From: Planctomonas deserti
GTDB lineage: Bacteria; Actinomycetota; Actinomycetes; Actinomycetales; Microbacteriaceae
DNA length: 64,000 nucleotides
NCBI RefSeq assembly: GCF_003067705.1
Contig: NZ_QANL01000005.1
Span: 1 to 64,000, forward strand
Direction of reading: 5' to 3'
Shown here: piece after piece, positions 16,986 to 28,020 of the stretch
Layout: each line of letters begins with the position of its first letter
How positions within the stretch are numbered: position 1 is the first letter of the stretch
Notes under the pieces: model-generated
Told to the model about the DNA's origin: nothing
The model's input: the letters and a program-made list of their open reading frames with translations, nothing else
Databases searched by the model: none
Made by a program: the position numbers and the translations under genes

Positions 16986-17127
16986 TGGGTGTGCTGCTGG
17001 CGGCGGCGGTGAGCTGGTGGAGTTGGTGGTCGGTGAGGCTGGTGCTGTCTCCGGTTGGGGTGGCAGCCGAGGGCGATCGCGTTACCGAAGAGGACGGCGG
17101 GGTGCCGAGTGTGTGGGCGATGAGCCG
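16912..17127 (-). pseudogene. Frame-shifted small ORF remnant
   Basis: Directly after the stop of the gene at 17128, and in the same frame, the sequence reads coding-like (LIAHTLGTPPSS ... LTDHQLHQLTAAAS ... PDVIDRLAIILAPL). It has no start codon before the VIDRL segment, and an extra G near 16940 shifts its end. It looks like the tail of a decayed gene rather than a working one. Confidence 0.35.
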
Positions 17128-17361
17128 CTAGAGCGCCCCGGAGAAAACGAGGATCGGCAGGACGATCCCTGCGATGATGCAGAACGTGCCGGCAGCGGCC
17201 ATGAGTCCGGGGGTTTGCGTGGCTGCGGATCGGTAGTGTCCGCGTTCGTTCCGTTGCCGCTGAGTTGCAGCGGATATGCGGGCGCGGAAGATGATGAAGC
17301 AGATGCCCCAGATGATGCAGATAGGCGAGAAGATCAGCGCCCCGATCTGACCCTCGGTCAT
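17128..17361 (-). CDS. Small two-TM membrane protein (77 aa)
   Basis: Two hydrophobic helices (IGALIFSPICIIWGICFIIF and AAGTFCIIAGIVLPILVF) separated by a basic loop. The ATG overlaps the stop of the upstream 220-aa membrane protein (ATGA), so the two are translationally coupled. No family was recognised. An upstream in-frame start at 17493 would run through the end of that gene and is rejected. Confidence 0.65.
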   Translation of the reverse strand: MTEGQIGALIFSPICIIWGICFIIFRARISAATQRQRNERGHYRSAATQTPGLMAAAGTFCIIAGIVLPILVFSGAL

Positions 17362-18020
17362 CCGGCGACTCCGGGATGATCGGACCGGGAAGCATCCTCG
17401 TGCGTGCCAATGAAGAGTCCCCATCGGCGGTAGTCGACCGCCATGAGTGCCGCTCCCATCGTCAATAGCCCCGCCGCAAGCAGAAGGAACCACCGCGTGT
17501 CGGCATCACTGGCGATGGCGAGTCCGACATTCATCAGGGCCAGCGCTGCCCAGATCGGGATGACACCCTCCGTGACTGCACAGGACTGCTTGGCGATCGT
17601 GAGCAGAATGTCCAGCTTGGCAGGGTCCGGCGGGATCTTGCCTCGTAGCTGCTTGGTCACCCACTTCCGCTCCCGCCGGTTGAGGGCGCTGATTGCTTGA
17701 CGCCACCTAGGGATGTACCGGCCGGTCCGTTTCGCCCAGATGAAGCCGACTATTCCGGTCACCAAACCGACGGCGAAGAACAGATACCCGATCAGCTGGC
17801 TGCTGGTGAAGGCGTCACTTTCGGTGCCGCCAGTTGCCGAGCTGAGTGAAGGGGCCAGGACACCACCGGCGATTCCGCCGAGGACCATGACGGTGAGTAG
17901 CAGGGCGAACAGCTGCCAGCGTCGACGGGGCATGCGCCGATCGGGAACGCCTTCGGCCAGTCCTCGGGCGGCGGCCCACCGCTGCTCCGACTCCACGTCG
18001 GTTGTATCTGTCGGAGCCAC
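17358..18020 (-). CDS. Membrane protein with four predicted helices (220 aa)
   Basis: Cytoplasmic N-terminus, helices at about residues 38-58 and 75-95, a long positively charged loop (WRQAISALNRRERKWVTKQL) and two C-terminal helices (VIPIWAALALMNVGLAIAS and FLLLAAGLLTMGAALMAV). The GTG start has AAAGG 9 nt upstream. It forms an operon with the 77-aa protein by a 4-nt overlap. No known family. Confidence 0.65.
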   Translation of the reverse strand: MAPTDTTDVESEQRWAAARGLAEGVPDRRMPRRRWQLFALLLTVMVLGGIAGGVLAPSLSSATGGTESDAFTSSQLIGYLFFAVGLVTGIVGFIWAKRTGRYIPRWRQAISALNRRERKWVTKQLRGKIPPDPAKLDILLTIAKQSCAVTEGVIPIWAALALMNVGLAIASDADTRWFLLLAAGLLTMGAALMAVDYRRWGLFIGTHEDASRSDHPGVAG

Positions 18021-18227
18021 TACTCGTTGCCTTTCCTATCGCGGCCCCCGCCGTGCACTTCTTGCAGCCTTGAGGAGTGGTCGGGGGATGGCAACGCCCC
18101 AACTACGGATGGATGGGGGCGCTGAACGGTCACCGGGAGGTGTTGGTCGCCGGTGTGTGGAGCGTAGGCAGGGAGCTGGTGGGCGCGAACGCGGATCTGG
18201 GCTGCGTCGGTCCTGGCGTCGCAGGGT

Positions 18228-19022
18228 TTAGCAGCGTTCGGGCGGGGGTGATCCTGCGGCGCGCCACTGTTCCAGGGTGATGATCAGCCCGGTGTAGTGG
18301 CCGGGTCCGAGGTCTCGGATGTTGGGGGTGCCTTTGACGCTGCAGAACAGGTCTTTGGCATATCTGGTGACGATCTGCGGGCTCGGGTAGCCCAGGGCCG
18401 CCCATTCCTCGAAGGTGAGCGGTACTCCTACCGATTCTCTGAGGTTCACCATCGCCGTGATGACGGGGGTCCAGCTGAGCTTTTGGTACCCCTGGTTGAG
18501 GACGTCGGTGAAGCCGGGCGAGCCGAGGCGTTGCCACTCCCCGTAGGTGAGTTTGTGCTTGGGGGTGTCGCGGTGTTCCCGGTAGTTCCAGAGGAAGAGG
18601 TCTGATCCTGTTTCGTACCTGAGGACCACCGAGCCTGGTATCAGCGTGTCGCGGGTCGGAGTGGGGGCGCCGGCTTTGATCCAGCCGTCGAAGTCCATGT
18701 CGTCTGCGTAGGTGATGTCACCGAGACGCATGACTCCCCACACGCGGTCCGACCACTCATAGGCCTTGTAGACGGTAGGTGCTGGCGTTGGTGTCGGGAA
18801 CCCGTCGACCTCCCACTCGACGTCGGTCGCGATACGGGCGGGCGGAGCGGGATCGGGCGATGCCCCTTCGACGATGACATACAGGTCCGAGGAGAACGGG
18901 ACGCTGTAGTACACGTCGTTGAGGGGTCCGGCGTTCGCTGCGGGCGACGGCAGGCCGATGCTGGTTAGGACGGTTGCCATGGCAACGGCTTCGAGCTTCG
19001 CGAGAAGCTACCGGGTCTTCAT
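18228..19022 (-). pseudogene. Secreted repeat protein, paralogue 1, with a nonsense codon in the signal peptide
   Basis: This gene is a tandem paralogue of the one at 19028. Its true start is ATG 19022 (MKTR), but codon 5 is TAG (19008-19010) where the paralogue has AAG; the following LLAKLEAVA still matches the paralogue's signal peptide. A later ATG (18980) could give a 250-aa product without the charged n-region, probably not exported. The mature part keeps the YSVPFSSDLYVIVE block and repeated W-x3-G-x-P-(T/S)-P motifs, ending in WRAAGSPPPERC. It starts 5 nt after the stop of the upstream paralogue. Confidence 0.75.
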
Positions 19023-19027
19023 GCTTG

Positions 19028-19861
19028 TTAGCACCCCTTCTGCGGTGGGGGTGACCCTGCGGCGCGCCACTGTTCCAGGGTCAGGATCAATCCGTCGGGG
19101 AAGACATTGTGGAACGCACGTGTGCGGTACCTGATGTCCGCAGAGCCGATGACTTCGCAGAAGTTTTCGACCGGGTACCTGGTGATGATCTGCGGGCTAG
19201 GGAACCCGAGCGTCGCCCACTCCTCGAATGTGAGGGGCGCCCCTACCGCCGCTTTCACGTCGATCATCGCGGTGATAATGGGTGACCAGCTCAGCTTCTG
19301 GTACCCCTGGTTGTTCACCATGAGGTAGCTGGGTTCCCCAAGCCGTTGCCACTGTCCGAAGGTGAGCTTGTGGTCGAGGGCGTCGGGAGAGTCGCGGTAG
19401 TTGTGCACGAACAGGTCGGCTCCGGTTTCGTACCTCAGCACGACGGAGCCTGCGATCAGGGTGTTGCGAGTGGGGGTGGGAGCGCCGGCCTTGATCCATC
19501 CGTCGAAGTCCATGTCATCGGCATAGGTGATGCCGCCGAACCGCAGCTCTCCCCACACCCGGTCTGACCATTCGTATGCCTTGTACACGACCTCTGCTGG
19601 CTTCGGTGTAGGGAATCCGGCGGCGCTCCAATCGATGTATGAGGCGATACGAGCGGGCGGTGCGGGAGCTGGGGCGGCGTTCTCGACGACCACATACAGG
19701 TCCGGGGAGAACGGCACGCTGTAGAAGACCCGGTCGCCAGGTCCGGCGTCCGCGGTGTGGGACGGCGACCCTTCAGCAGCATGTGCTGGCAGCCCAGTCG
19801 TGGTCAGGATCGTCGCCACGGCAACGGCTGTGAGCTTCGCGAGAAGCTTCTGAGTCTTCAT
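19028..19861 (-). CDS. Secreted W-x3-G-x-P repeat protein, paralogue 2 (277 aa)
   Basis: The signal peptide MKTQKLLAKL...TTGLPAHA is followed by a mature domain of ~245 residues. The sequence holds at least five copies of W-x3-G-x-P, mostly with a further Ser/Thr/Pro and Pro (WSAAGFPTP, WIKAGAPTP, WQRLGEPS, WATLGFPSP, WRAAGSPPP), often preceded by LTF or LTL plus an acidic residue. This points to a chain of small repeats of about 35-50 residues. An odd number of Cys lies in the C-terminal part. No family was recognised. Longer in-frame starts to 19978 have no signal peptide and are less likely. Confidence 0.7.
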   Translation of the reverse strand: MKTQKLLAKLTAVAVATILTTTGLPAHAAEGSPSHTADAGPGDRVFYSVPFSPDLYVVVENAAPAPAPPARIASYIDWSAAGFPTPKPAEVVYKAYEWSDRVWGELRFGGITYADDMDFDGWIKAGAPTPTRNTLIAGSVVLRYETGADLFVHNYRDSPDALDHKLTFGQWQRLGEPSYLMVNNQGYQKLSWSPIITAMIDVKAAVGAPLTFEEWATLGFPSPQIITRYPVENFCEVIGSADIRYRTRAFHNVFPDGLILTLEQWRAAGSPPPQKGC

Positions 19862-19950
19862 GGTCTGCACGTTATCCGCACCCGAGGAATTTTCGGGCGG
19901 GTCTCGGTCACGATCGGGCAACGCCTCGTCCGGATCTCTGTGTGGTGCCT

Positions 19951-20098
19951 GGCGGGGAGTGTGAGGGGTGCCCCTCACAGCTGGGCCTGACCGGTGTGGT
20001 TAGGCCCAGCCGGCCGTTCGGTTAGAGGGTGCGGAGGATGGCGACGATGTGGGGGAGTGGGGCGAGGCTGATTGCCAGCCGGTCGATCACCTCGGGTG
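19951..20098. repeat. Module B of the ~150-bp duplication, with two hairpins
   Basis: Partner of 16832-16985. It contains a near-perfect palindrome TGTGAGGGG-TG-CCCCTCACA (19960-19979) and a 13-bp stem hairpin (19980-19992 / 19998-20010, one G-T pair). The hairpins may end transcription from either side or be operator sites. Confidence 0.75.
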
Positions 20099-20144
20099 AA
20101 GCTGCGAGAAGGATCGGAATAACAAGTCGCGGATGCGTCCTCAT
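20022..20144 (-). CDS. Small ORF (40 aa), possible gene remnant
   Basis: Begins MRTHPRLVIPILLAASPEVI and ends LAPLPHIVAILRTL. The last ~22 residues match the decayed frame in module A, with five G instead of six keeping the frame intact. It may be the tail of a lost gene captured behind a new start. No SD was seen. Confidence 0.3.
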   Translation of the reverse strand: MRTHPRLVIPILLAASPEVIDRLAISLAPLPHIVAILRTL

Positions 20145-20290
20145 GCCTGGACGCTGTCTCCCGAGAAAACGAACCACCATCCAAACGTTTTAGCGTTGCT
20201 TTCGTACCGCGGATCCAGCGGTTTCTGGGGCGAGTTCGGTTTGCAGCTTGAACTCAGCGGTGCGGATGAGCGCGAGGGGATGGCCCCTCG

Positions 20291-20593
20291 CTACTGGCTA
20301 GCCGGTGATTTCCGACGACGGGGAGCCGGGCCGGAGTCGCGGAACTTCGCGAGGGGTATCCGCCACGGAGCGACGTCGCTGGCGGTGCGCCTGAAGTCTT
20401 CGTACTGCTCAAGCCGTGATCGGGCTTGGGTTGCCCAGTCGTTTAAGCGGTGGATGAGGGTCGCTCGGGTGGTGGCGTTGAACGTTTCCTCGGTGCCTTC
20501 GGCGTGTGCTTTGCGCCAGTTCATGAGCGCGGCGCCGTACAAGATCGCGGCTTTGAGGTGTTCGGCGGAAGCGACGTGGCGCGCTCCGGCCGA
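20291..20593 (-). pseudogene. 5'-truncated gene fragment (about 100 codons)
   Basis: The frame reads coding-like (HVASAEHLKAAILYGAALM ... RATLIHRLNDWATQARSRL ... APWRIPLAKFRDSG). It runs into a TGA at 20594-20596 with no ATG or GTG in between, only a TTG at 20542. A copy of the dispersed palindromic repeat (20607-20631) lies just upstream, so the 5' part may have been lost by rearrangement there. The protein looks helical; the family is unknown. Confidence 0.4.
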
Positions 20594-20606
20594 TCAGGAG
20601 ACGTGT

Positions 20607-20631
20607 GTCCCTTCGACAAGTTCAGGGTCCG
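20607..20631 (-). repeat. Dispersed palindromic repeat, copy 1
   Basis: Core GTCCCTTCGACAAG(C/T)TCAGGG. Each unit is ~25 bp with 6-nt inverted ends. About 18 copies are scattered in the window (20.6, 21.6, 41.5, 43.4, 48.7, 51.2-51.5, 53.8-54.0 and 55.5-55.6 kb). Two end types occur, GTCCCT/AGGGAC and GTCGCT/AGCGAC, a paired change that keeps the hairpin. Confidence 0.85.
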
Positions 20632-20793
20632 TGATGGTCGCCACCGGTTGCGGGACGTAGGCCAATTGCATCCGCCGGCACCACCCTGGGAGGGGCGTGC
20701 GCCGGCGCCCCCCTCCCCGTACGGGGACTGCCGTCGTGGTCGCGGACTCGGGTTGACTGGTGCGGTCGCGGCATCAGCAGGGGGAATACGAGG

Positions 20794-21579
20794 GTGATCA
20801 GTCAGCAATCGGGGCCGCGCGACTGGTCCCCGCCGCCCTCGAACGACTACTACGACGATCGGAGCTACTGCCCCGGTGAGTCGCCGCGGCGCTCGGCGTC
20901 CCGCGTCGCCTATCCGCGTTCCTGGCGGGATCGGCTGGCCCCGTGGGTCTCACTCGTGCTGGGAGTCGCGGCGGCGGTCTTCGCCCTCGCTCCGCAGCTG
21001 GACAACGCGGACGAGCGTGGCCGTTACGTCTTCTCCCTCGTCGGAATCGTGGCCATCGCCTACGGCTGGCACGCGCTGCGCCTGAAGTACGAGGGCCGGT
21101 CGCGCAGCGTGGTCGCGCCGTACTTCGGCATCACCCTCGGTCTCGTCGGGACGGTGCTGATGCTGGGCGGGCTGGTGACCTTCTCCCTGGACGCGAGCGC
21201 GCGCGGCGAGTCCGTTGCCCTGCAGCCCCTCGGCGTGCCGGAGCAGGAGCCCGCCACCATGTCCGCGGAGGAGCAGGCCGAGCGGGACAGTTTCCTCCAG
21301 TCCATGCAGGTGATCGCGGGGACCCTGGACTCCTACGCGGCGCGTCAGGGAACGTGGCCGCCCTCGCTCGCCGTGACGACGGACGGCACGACAGTGCTCC
21401 TGCCCACCGGAGAGTTGCTGGGATCACTGCCGCCCGGAAGCCGACTGGACTACGCGCCCTCGGCGGATCTGCGTGCCTACACAATCAGCATTTCCGGCGG
21501 TGAGCACGGCGTCAGCGCCGAGTACGCCAGCGACTCCGGGGTGATCACGGTCGGCTCAGCCGGCACGGTGGCGCCCTAG
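20794..21579 (+). CDS. Membrane protein with three helices and an extracytoplasmic domain (261 aa)
   Basis: The N-terminal ~45 residues are Ser/Pro/Tyr/Arg-rich. Helices follow at about 50-65, 77-92 and 105-130 (YFGITLGLVGTVLMLGGLVTF). The C-terminal ~120 residues contain LDSYAARQGTWPPSLAV, which resembles the substrate-like segment of pilin/pseudopilin or septum-site DUF proteins. The function is unknown. The start is a GTG with only a weak purine-rich SD. It marks the return to core-like codon use. Confidence 0.65.
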   Translation: MISQQSGPRDWSPPPSNDYYDDRSYCPGESPRRSASRVAYPRSWRDRLAPWVSLVLGVAAAVFALAPQLDNADERGRYVFSLVGIVAIAYGWHALRLKYEGRSRSVVAPYFGITLGLVGTVLMLGGLVTFSLDASARGESVALQPLGVPEQEPATMSAEEQAERDSFLQSMQVIAGTLDSYAARQGTWPPSLAVTTDGTTVLLPTGELLGSLPPGSRLDYAPSADLRAYTISISGGEHGVSAEYASDSGVITVGSAGTVAP

Positions 21580-21915
21580 GGACGCACCGAGTCGCTGAGC
21601 CCCTACGGTCGCCGAGCCCCTACGGTCGCCGAGACCCTACGGTCACTGAGCTTGTCGAAGCGACGTGACGTGCTTCGATCGACCAGGAACCGTGCGTCCC
21701 TTCGACAGGCTCAGGGACCGTGTGATGGTCGCCCCGGCTGTCGACGATGGCGCGGCAGCCCGCATGGTGAAGCCTGTGCTGGGCACCGGGAGCCTGCGTT
21801 GGTCACCCGGCCGACCCTTCCTCCACAGGGCGGTACCGGGCGGCCGGGGTGCCGCCGTGGGGTGGGTGTCGGTGGTCGCAGGTAACGTGAAAGGTCCCTA
21901 GACCCGGAGGTACGC
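21580..21915. other. Intergenic region with a head-to-head repeat pair
   Basis: 336 bp without a gene. It holds short tandem fragments of CCCTACGGTCGCCGAG (21600-21640), one repeat at 21641-21664 and an inverted copy at 21696-21720. The last ~180 bp look non-coding, and the helicase ribosome site (GGAGG) is at the end. Confidence 0.7.
21641..21720. repeat. Dispersed palindromic repeat, copies 2 and 3 in inverted orientation
   Basis: GGTCACTGAGCTTGTCGAAG at 21641 and the inverted GTCCCTTCGACAGGCTCAGG at 21696 face each other across 31 bp. Confidence 0.85.
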
Positions 21916-24900
21916 GTGTTCCTGTTGCACGACACCGTCATCTACAGCGCGACGGACCTCACCAACGCCGCCAAGTGCGAGTGGGCGCTCATGCGCGCCC
22001 TCGACGCCAAGCTCGGCCGCGTCGACCCGGTCGATGAGGAGGACGACCCGATGCTCGCGCGGGCAGCCGTCCTGGGCGACGTGCACGAGCGGCGCACCCT
22101 CGACGAGCTGCGGAAGACCCGCGAGGTCGTGGAGTTCGAGCGTCCGGAGAAGACCGAGCTCGCCCAGGCGGCGGCGGAGAGCGAGCGCGCCCTCCGCGCC
22201 GGGGCCGACGCCCTGTTCCAGGCGACCTTCTTCGACGGCCGGTTCCTCGGCTACGCGGACTTCATCCTCCGCGGTGAGGACGGCGCCTACGAGGTGTACG
22301 ACACGAAGCTCGCCCGCAGCGCGAAGATCACGGCGCTCCTCCAGCTCGCCGCGTACAGCGACCAGCTCGAGCGGCTGGGCATCCCCATCGGCGAGCACGT
22401 GCACCTGCTGCTCGGCGACGGGCGCACCAGCACGCACCGCATCCGCGACATCCTGCCGGTGTTCCGCCGTCGCCGTGCGCGACTGCAGCATCAGTTCGAC
22501 GAGCGGCTGGCCGAGGGCGTCGCAACCGAGTGGGGCGACCCGCGTTACACCGTCTGCGGGCGCTGCGCCGCCTGCAAGCAGCAGGTCGAGCTGCACCGCG
22601 ACGTGCTCCAGGTCGCCGGCATGCGGATGAGCCAGCGCAAGCACCTGACCGACGCCGGGGTCACCACGATCGACGCGCTCGCAAGCAGCACCGAGCCGGT
22701 GGCCGGCATGGCGGAGACGACGCTCGCCGGCCTGCGGGCTCAGGCCCGGCTGCAGACGCAGGACGGCCTGCCCTACGAGGTCTTCAACCCGCTCGCCCTG
22801 GGCGCGCTGCCCGAGCCCAACGAGGGCGACATCTTCTTCGACTTCGAGGGGGACCCCCTCTACAGCGAGCAGACCGGCCCGGAGTGGGGCCTCGACTACC
22901 TGTTCGGTCTCGTGGAGCGGGACGAGACGTTCCGCGCGTTCTGGGCGCATGACTACGCCGAGGAGCGTCAGGCGCTGCTCGACTTCCTCGCCTACGTGCG
23001 GGATCGCCGCCAGAAGTACCCGGGCATGCACATCTACCACTACGCGGCCTACGAGCGCGTCCACCTGCTGTCCATCGCCGCCCGGCACGGCGTCGCGGAG
23101 GAGGAGGTCGACGAGCTGCTGCGTGCGCACCTGCTCGTCGACCTCTACCCGATCGTCAAGAAGAGCATGCGGGTCGGCTCGCACAGCTACTCGCTCAAGA
23201 AGCTCGAGCCGCTCTACATGGGGGACGAGCATCGCGAGGGCGTGGACAACGCGGCGGACTCCATCACCGAGTACGCGGAGTCCCGGCGGCTGTTCCGCAA
23301 CGGCGCGCTCGCCGAGGCGCAGGCGAAGCTCGACGACATCGGCCGCTACAACCGGTACGACTGCGTCTCCACGCTCCGGCTCCGGGACTGGCTGCTCGCG
23401 CGCGCCGAGGAGAACAACGTGCCGCCGGCATCCGCCCCGGATGTCGAGCTGCTCATGCCGACGCTGCGCGACCCGAGCGACGTGTACCTCGAGCTGGACG
23501 CGCGGGTGAAGACCATCCAGCACGCCGACAGGACCACGGACGACACGGCGCTCGCGCTCGCGTCCGCCGCCATCGACTACCACCGACGTGAGGGCAAGAA
23601 GTTCTGGCAGGAGCACTTCGACCGCCTGCGCGCCCCCGTCGACGAGTGGGCCGACGTCCGCGACGTGCTGGTGATCGACGGATCGGTGACCCGCGTCGAG
23701 CGCGACTGGCAGCGCGAGAACGAGCGCAGCGCCCCTTCGCGGCTGCTCCGCGTCACGGGCACCGTGGCGCCCGGCAGCTCGCTCAAGGCCGACGACCGCC
23801 CCTTCGTGCTGTACGACGAGCCGTACCCGCCCGGGGACGAGAACCGCGAACCGGGCAGCCGCTACGCGCACAACCGCGCCCGGATCGTCGCGGTCGAGGG
23901 CCCGGAATACCTGATCGAGGAGAAGCTCTCGCGCTCGGGCGAGCCCTACGACCAGCTGCCCATAGCGCTGGCTCCGTCGCCGCCGCCGAACCCCGGCTCG
24001 CAGGTCGGCGCCATCGCTCAGTGGGGCCGAGGCGTGCTCGACGCACTGCCCGGCATGATGCCGGACCCGGCCATGGACATCCTGCGTCGCCTGCCGCCGC
24101 GTGCGGTTCCCGGCGCCGTCGTGCCCGTTCCCGTCGCCGAGGAGGGCGGCGAGGTCATCGCGGCCATCCGGGACAGCCTGCTGCGCCTCGACCGGTCCTA
24201 CATCGCGGTGCAGGGCCCGCCCGGCACCGGCAAGACCTACACCGGCTCCCGCGTCATCGCGGACCTCGTGCTGAACCACGGCTGGCGCGTCGGCGTCGTG
24301 GCTCAGTCGCACGAGACCGTGAAGAACATGCTGAAGGCCATCGTGGACGCCGGACTCGACCCCTCGCGCATCGGCAAGCGCCCGAAGGAGGGCGACAACC
24401 AGGAGGTGCCGTGGACGAACCTCGACATCTCGTCGGTCGCCAACTGGATCACCGAGCCAGGCGGCCGTGTGCTCGGCGGCACCGCGTGGAACTTCAGCAA
24501 CCCCGGCCAGGTGCCCCGCCGCTCGCTCGACCTGCTCGTGATCGACGAGGCCGGCCAGTTCTCGCTCGCCAGCACGATCGCGGCATCCATGGGCGCGCAG
24601 CGCCTGCTCCTGCTGGGTGACCCGCAGCAGCTGCCGCAGGTGAGCCAGGCGAGCCACCCCGAGCCGGTCGACGAGTCCGCCCTCGGCTGGCTCAGCGACG
24701 GGCACGACGTGCTGCCGCCGGAGCTCGGCTACTTCCTCGCGGCGAGCTGGCGCATGCACCCGGCGGTGTGCGAGCCCGTCTCGCGGCTGTCCTACGAGGG
24801 GCAGCTGCGCTCGGTCGCGGGCTACCGGCACCTCGAGGGCGTGGAGCCGGGGCTGCACGTCCTTCCCGTGCCGCACGAGCTGAACGCGACCTCGTCGCCG

Positions 24901-25446
24901 GAGGAGGCGGACCGGGTCGTGGAGATCGCGCGTTCGCTCGTCGGCCGGGCCTGGAGCATCGACGGGGCAACGGCGCCGCTGCCGCAGGAGGGCATCATCG
25001 TGGTCGCGCCGTACAACGCGCAGGTGGAGCTCATCCGCGAGCGGCTGGCCGCGGCGGGTCTGCCCGAGGTGTCGGTAGGCACCGTCGACCGGTTCCAGGG
25101 CAGGGAGGCAGCGGTCGCGATCGTGTCCCTCGCGGCCTCGTCAGCCGACGAGGTGCCGCGCGGGATCGAGTTCCTGCTGCTGCAGAACCGGCTGAACGTG
25201 GCGATCTCGCGCGCGCAGTTCGCCGCCTACCTGCTGTACTCGCCGGCCCTCACCGACTACCTGCCCCGCAACCCGATGGCCCTGTCCCAGCTGAGCGCCT
25301 TTCTCGAGCTGGTGGGTGAGGCGGACCCGATCGATCCGGCTCCCGCGTCGGTCGCCGCCGGTCGCGCTGGCTCCGCGGGTGACACCGACGCTTTCGGGCC
25401 GGCGAGCGTCCCGGAACAGCGAAGCGCCGCCGCCCTCTCCCGGTAG
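21916..25446 (+). CDS. TM0106-type RecB-like nuclease fused to a superfamily 1 helicase (1176 aa)
   Basis: The N-terminal part (about 1-600) matches the TM0106 family. It has a Cas4/RecB-like nuclease core (FLGYADFILRGEDGAYEVYD, then DTKLA), a four-Cys patch (CGRCAACKQQ) and a DEDD-like segment (DIFFDFEGDPLY). The C-terminal part is a UvrD/Dna2-type helicase with Walker A QGPPGTGKTYTGS (from 766), LLVIDEAGQFSLAS, LLGDPQQLPQV and a motif VI region NVAISRAQF. It is predicted to act on DNA ends or single strands in repair. GGAGG precedes the GTG start at good spacing. Confidence 0.85.
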   Translation: MFLLHDTVIYSATDLTNAAKCEWALMRALDAKLGRVDPVDEEDDPMLARAAVLGDVHERRTLDELRKTREVVEFERPEKTELAQAAAESERALRAGADALFQATFFDGRFLGYADFILRGEDGAYEVYDTKLARSAKITALLQLAAYSDQLERLGIPIGEHVHLLLGDGRTSTHRIRDILPVFRRRRARLQHQFDERLAEGVATEWGDPRYTVCGRCAACKQQVELHRDVLQVAGMRMSQRKHLTDAGVTTIDALASSTEPVAGMAETTLAGLRAQARLQTQDGLPYEVFNPLALGALPEPNEGDIFFDFEGDPLYSEQTGPEWGLDYLFGLVERDETFRAFWAHDYAEERQALLDFLAYVRDRRQKYPGMHIYHYAAYERVHLLSIAARHGVAEEEVDELLRAHLLVDLYPIVKKSMRVGSHSYSLKKLEPLYMGDEHREGVDNAADSITEYAESRRLFRNGALAEAQAKLDDIGRYNRYDCVSTLRLRDWLLARAEENNVPPASAPDVELLMPTLRDPSDVYLELDARVKTIQHADRTTDDTALALASAAIDYHRREGKKFWQEHFDRLRAPVDEWADVRDVLVIDGSVTRVERDWQRENERSAPSRLLRVTGTVAPGSSLKADDRPFVLYDEPYPPGDENREPGSRYAHNRARIVAVEGPEYLIEEKLSRSGEPYDQLPIALAPSPPPNPGSQVGAIAQWGRGVLDALPGMMPDPAMDILRRLPPRAVPGAVVPVPVAEEGGEVIAAIRDSLLRLDRSYIAVQGPPGTGKTYTGSRVIADLVLNHGWRVGVVAQSHETVKNMLKAIVDAGLDPSRIGKRPKEGDNQEVPWTNLDISSVANWITEPGGRVLGGTAWNFSNPGQVPRRSLDLLVIDEAGQFSLASTIAASMGAQRLLLLGDPQQLPQVSQASHPEPVDESALGWLSDGHDVLPPELGYFLAASWRMHPAVCEPVSRLSYEGQLRSVAGYRHLEGVEPGLHVLPVPHELNATSSPEEADRVVEIARSLVGRAWSIDGATAPLPQEGIIVVAPYNAQVELIRERLAAAGLPEVSVGTVDRFQGREAAVAIVSLAASSADEVPRGIEFLLLQNRLNVAISRAQFAAYLLYSPALTDYLPRNPMALSQLSAFLELVGEADPIDPAPASVAAGRAGSAGDTDAFGPASVPEQRSAAALSR

Positions 25447-25462
25447 GAGGGGCGGCGGCGCT
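25423..25462. terminator. Bidirectional terminator overlapping the helicase stop codon
   Basis: Arms 25423-25440 and 25446-25462 pair almost completely (one bulge) around CGGTA. It separates the convergent helicase and MFS genes. Confidence 0.7.
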
Positions 25463-25483
25463 CGCCGCGAGGAAAAGGTCGGA

Positions 25484-27918
<2,435 letters not shown>

Positions 27919-27928
27919 GTTCTGCAGT

Positions 27929-27955
27929 GTTGCACTATCAGGTCAATAGTGCAAC
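27929..27955. promoter_or_regulatory. TetR operator: perfect 10-bp inverted repeat
   Basis: GTTGCACTAT (27929-27938), a 7-nt spacer, ATAGTGCAAC (27946-27955). It lies 11 nt upstream of the tetR start, so bound repressor would block the tetR-MFS promoter. It is also 66 nt upstream of the divergent gene at 28021. Confidence 0.8.
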
Positions 27956-28007
27956 AACGCGCTCGCCGACGTGGGGATGATCCCCGACGGCGGCAAGACC
28001 CTCGCCC

Positions 28008-28013
28008 TAGGCT
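28008..28013 (+). promoter_or_regulatory. Likely -10 (TAGGCT) of the gene at 28021
   Basis: TAGGCT ends 7 nt before the ATG. Confidence 0.4.
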
Positions 28014-28020
28014 GGAGTGG

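Noticed and set aside
16739-17410. A 223-residue His/Arg-rich protein on the minus strand
   Set aside because: It is the shadow of the coupled 77-aa and 220-aa membrane protein genes and the duplicated module; its composition is not protein-like.
21600-21720. CRISPR-like array from repeated CTACGGTCGCCGAG units
   Set aside because: Units are short, degenerate and part of the dispersed palindromic repeats; there are no regular spacers and no cas genes.
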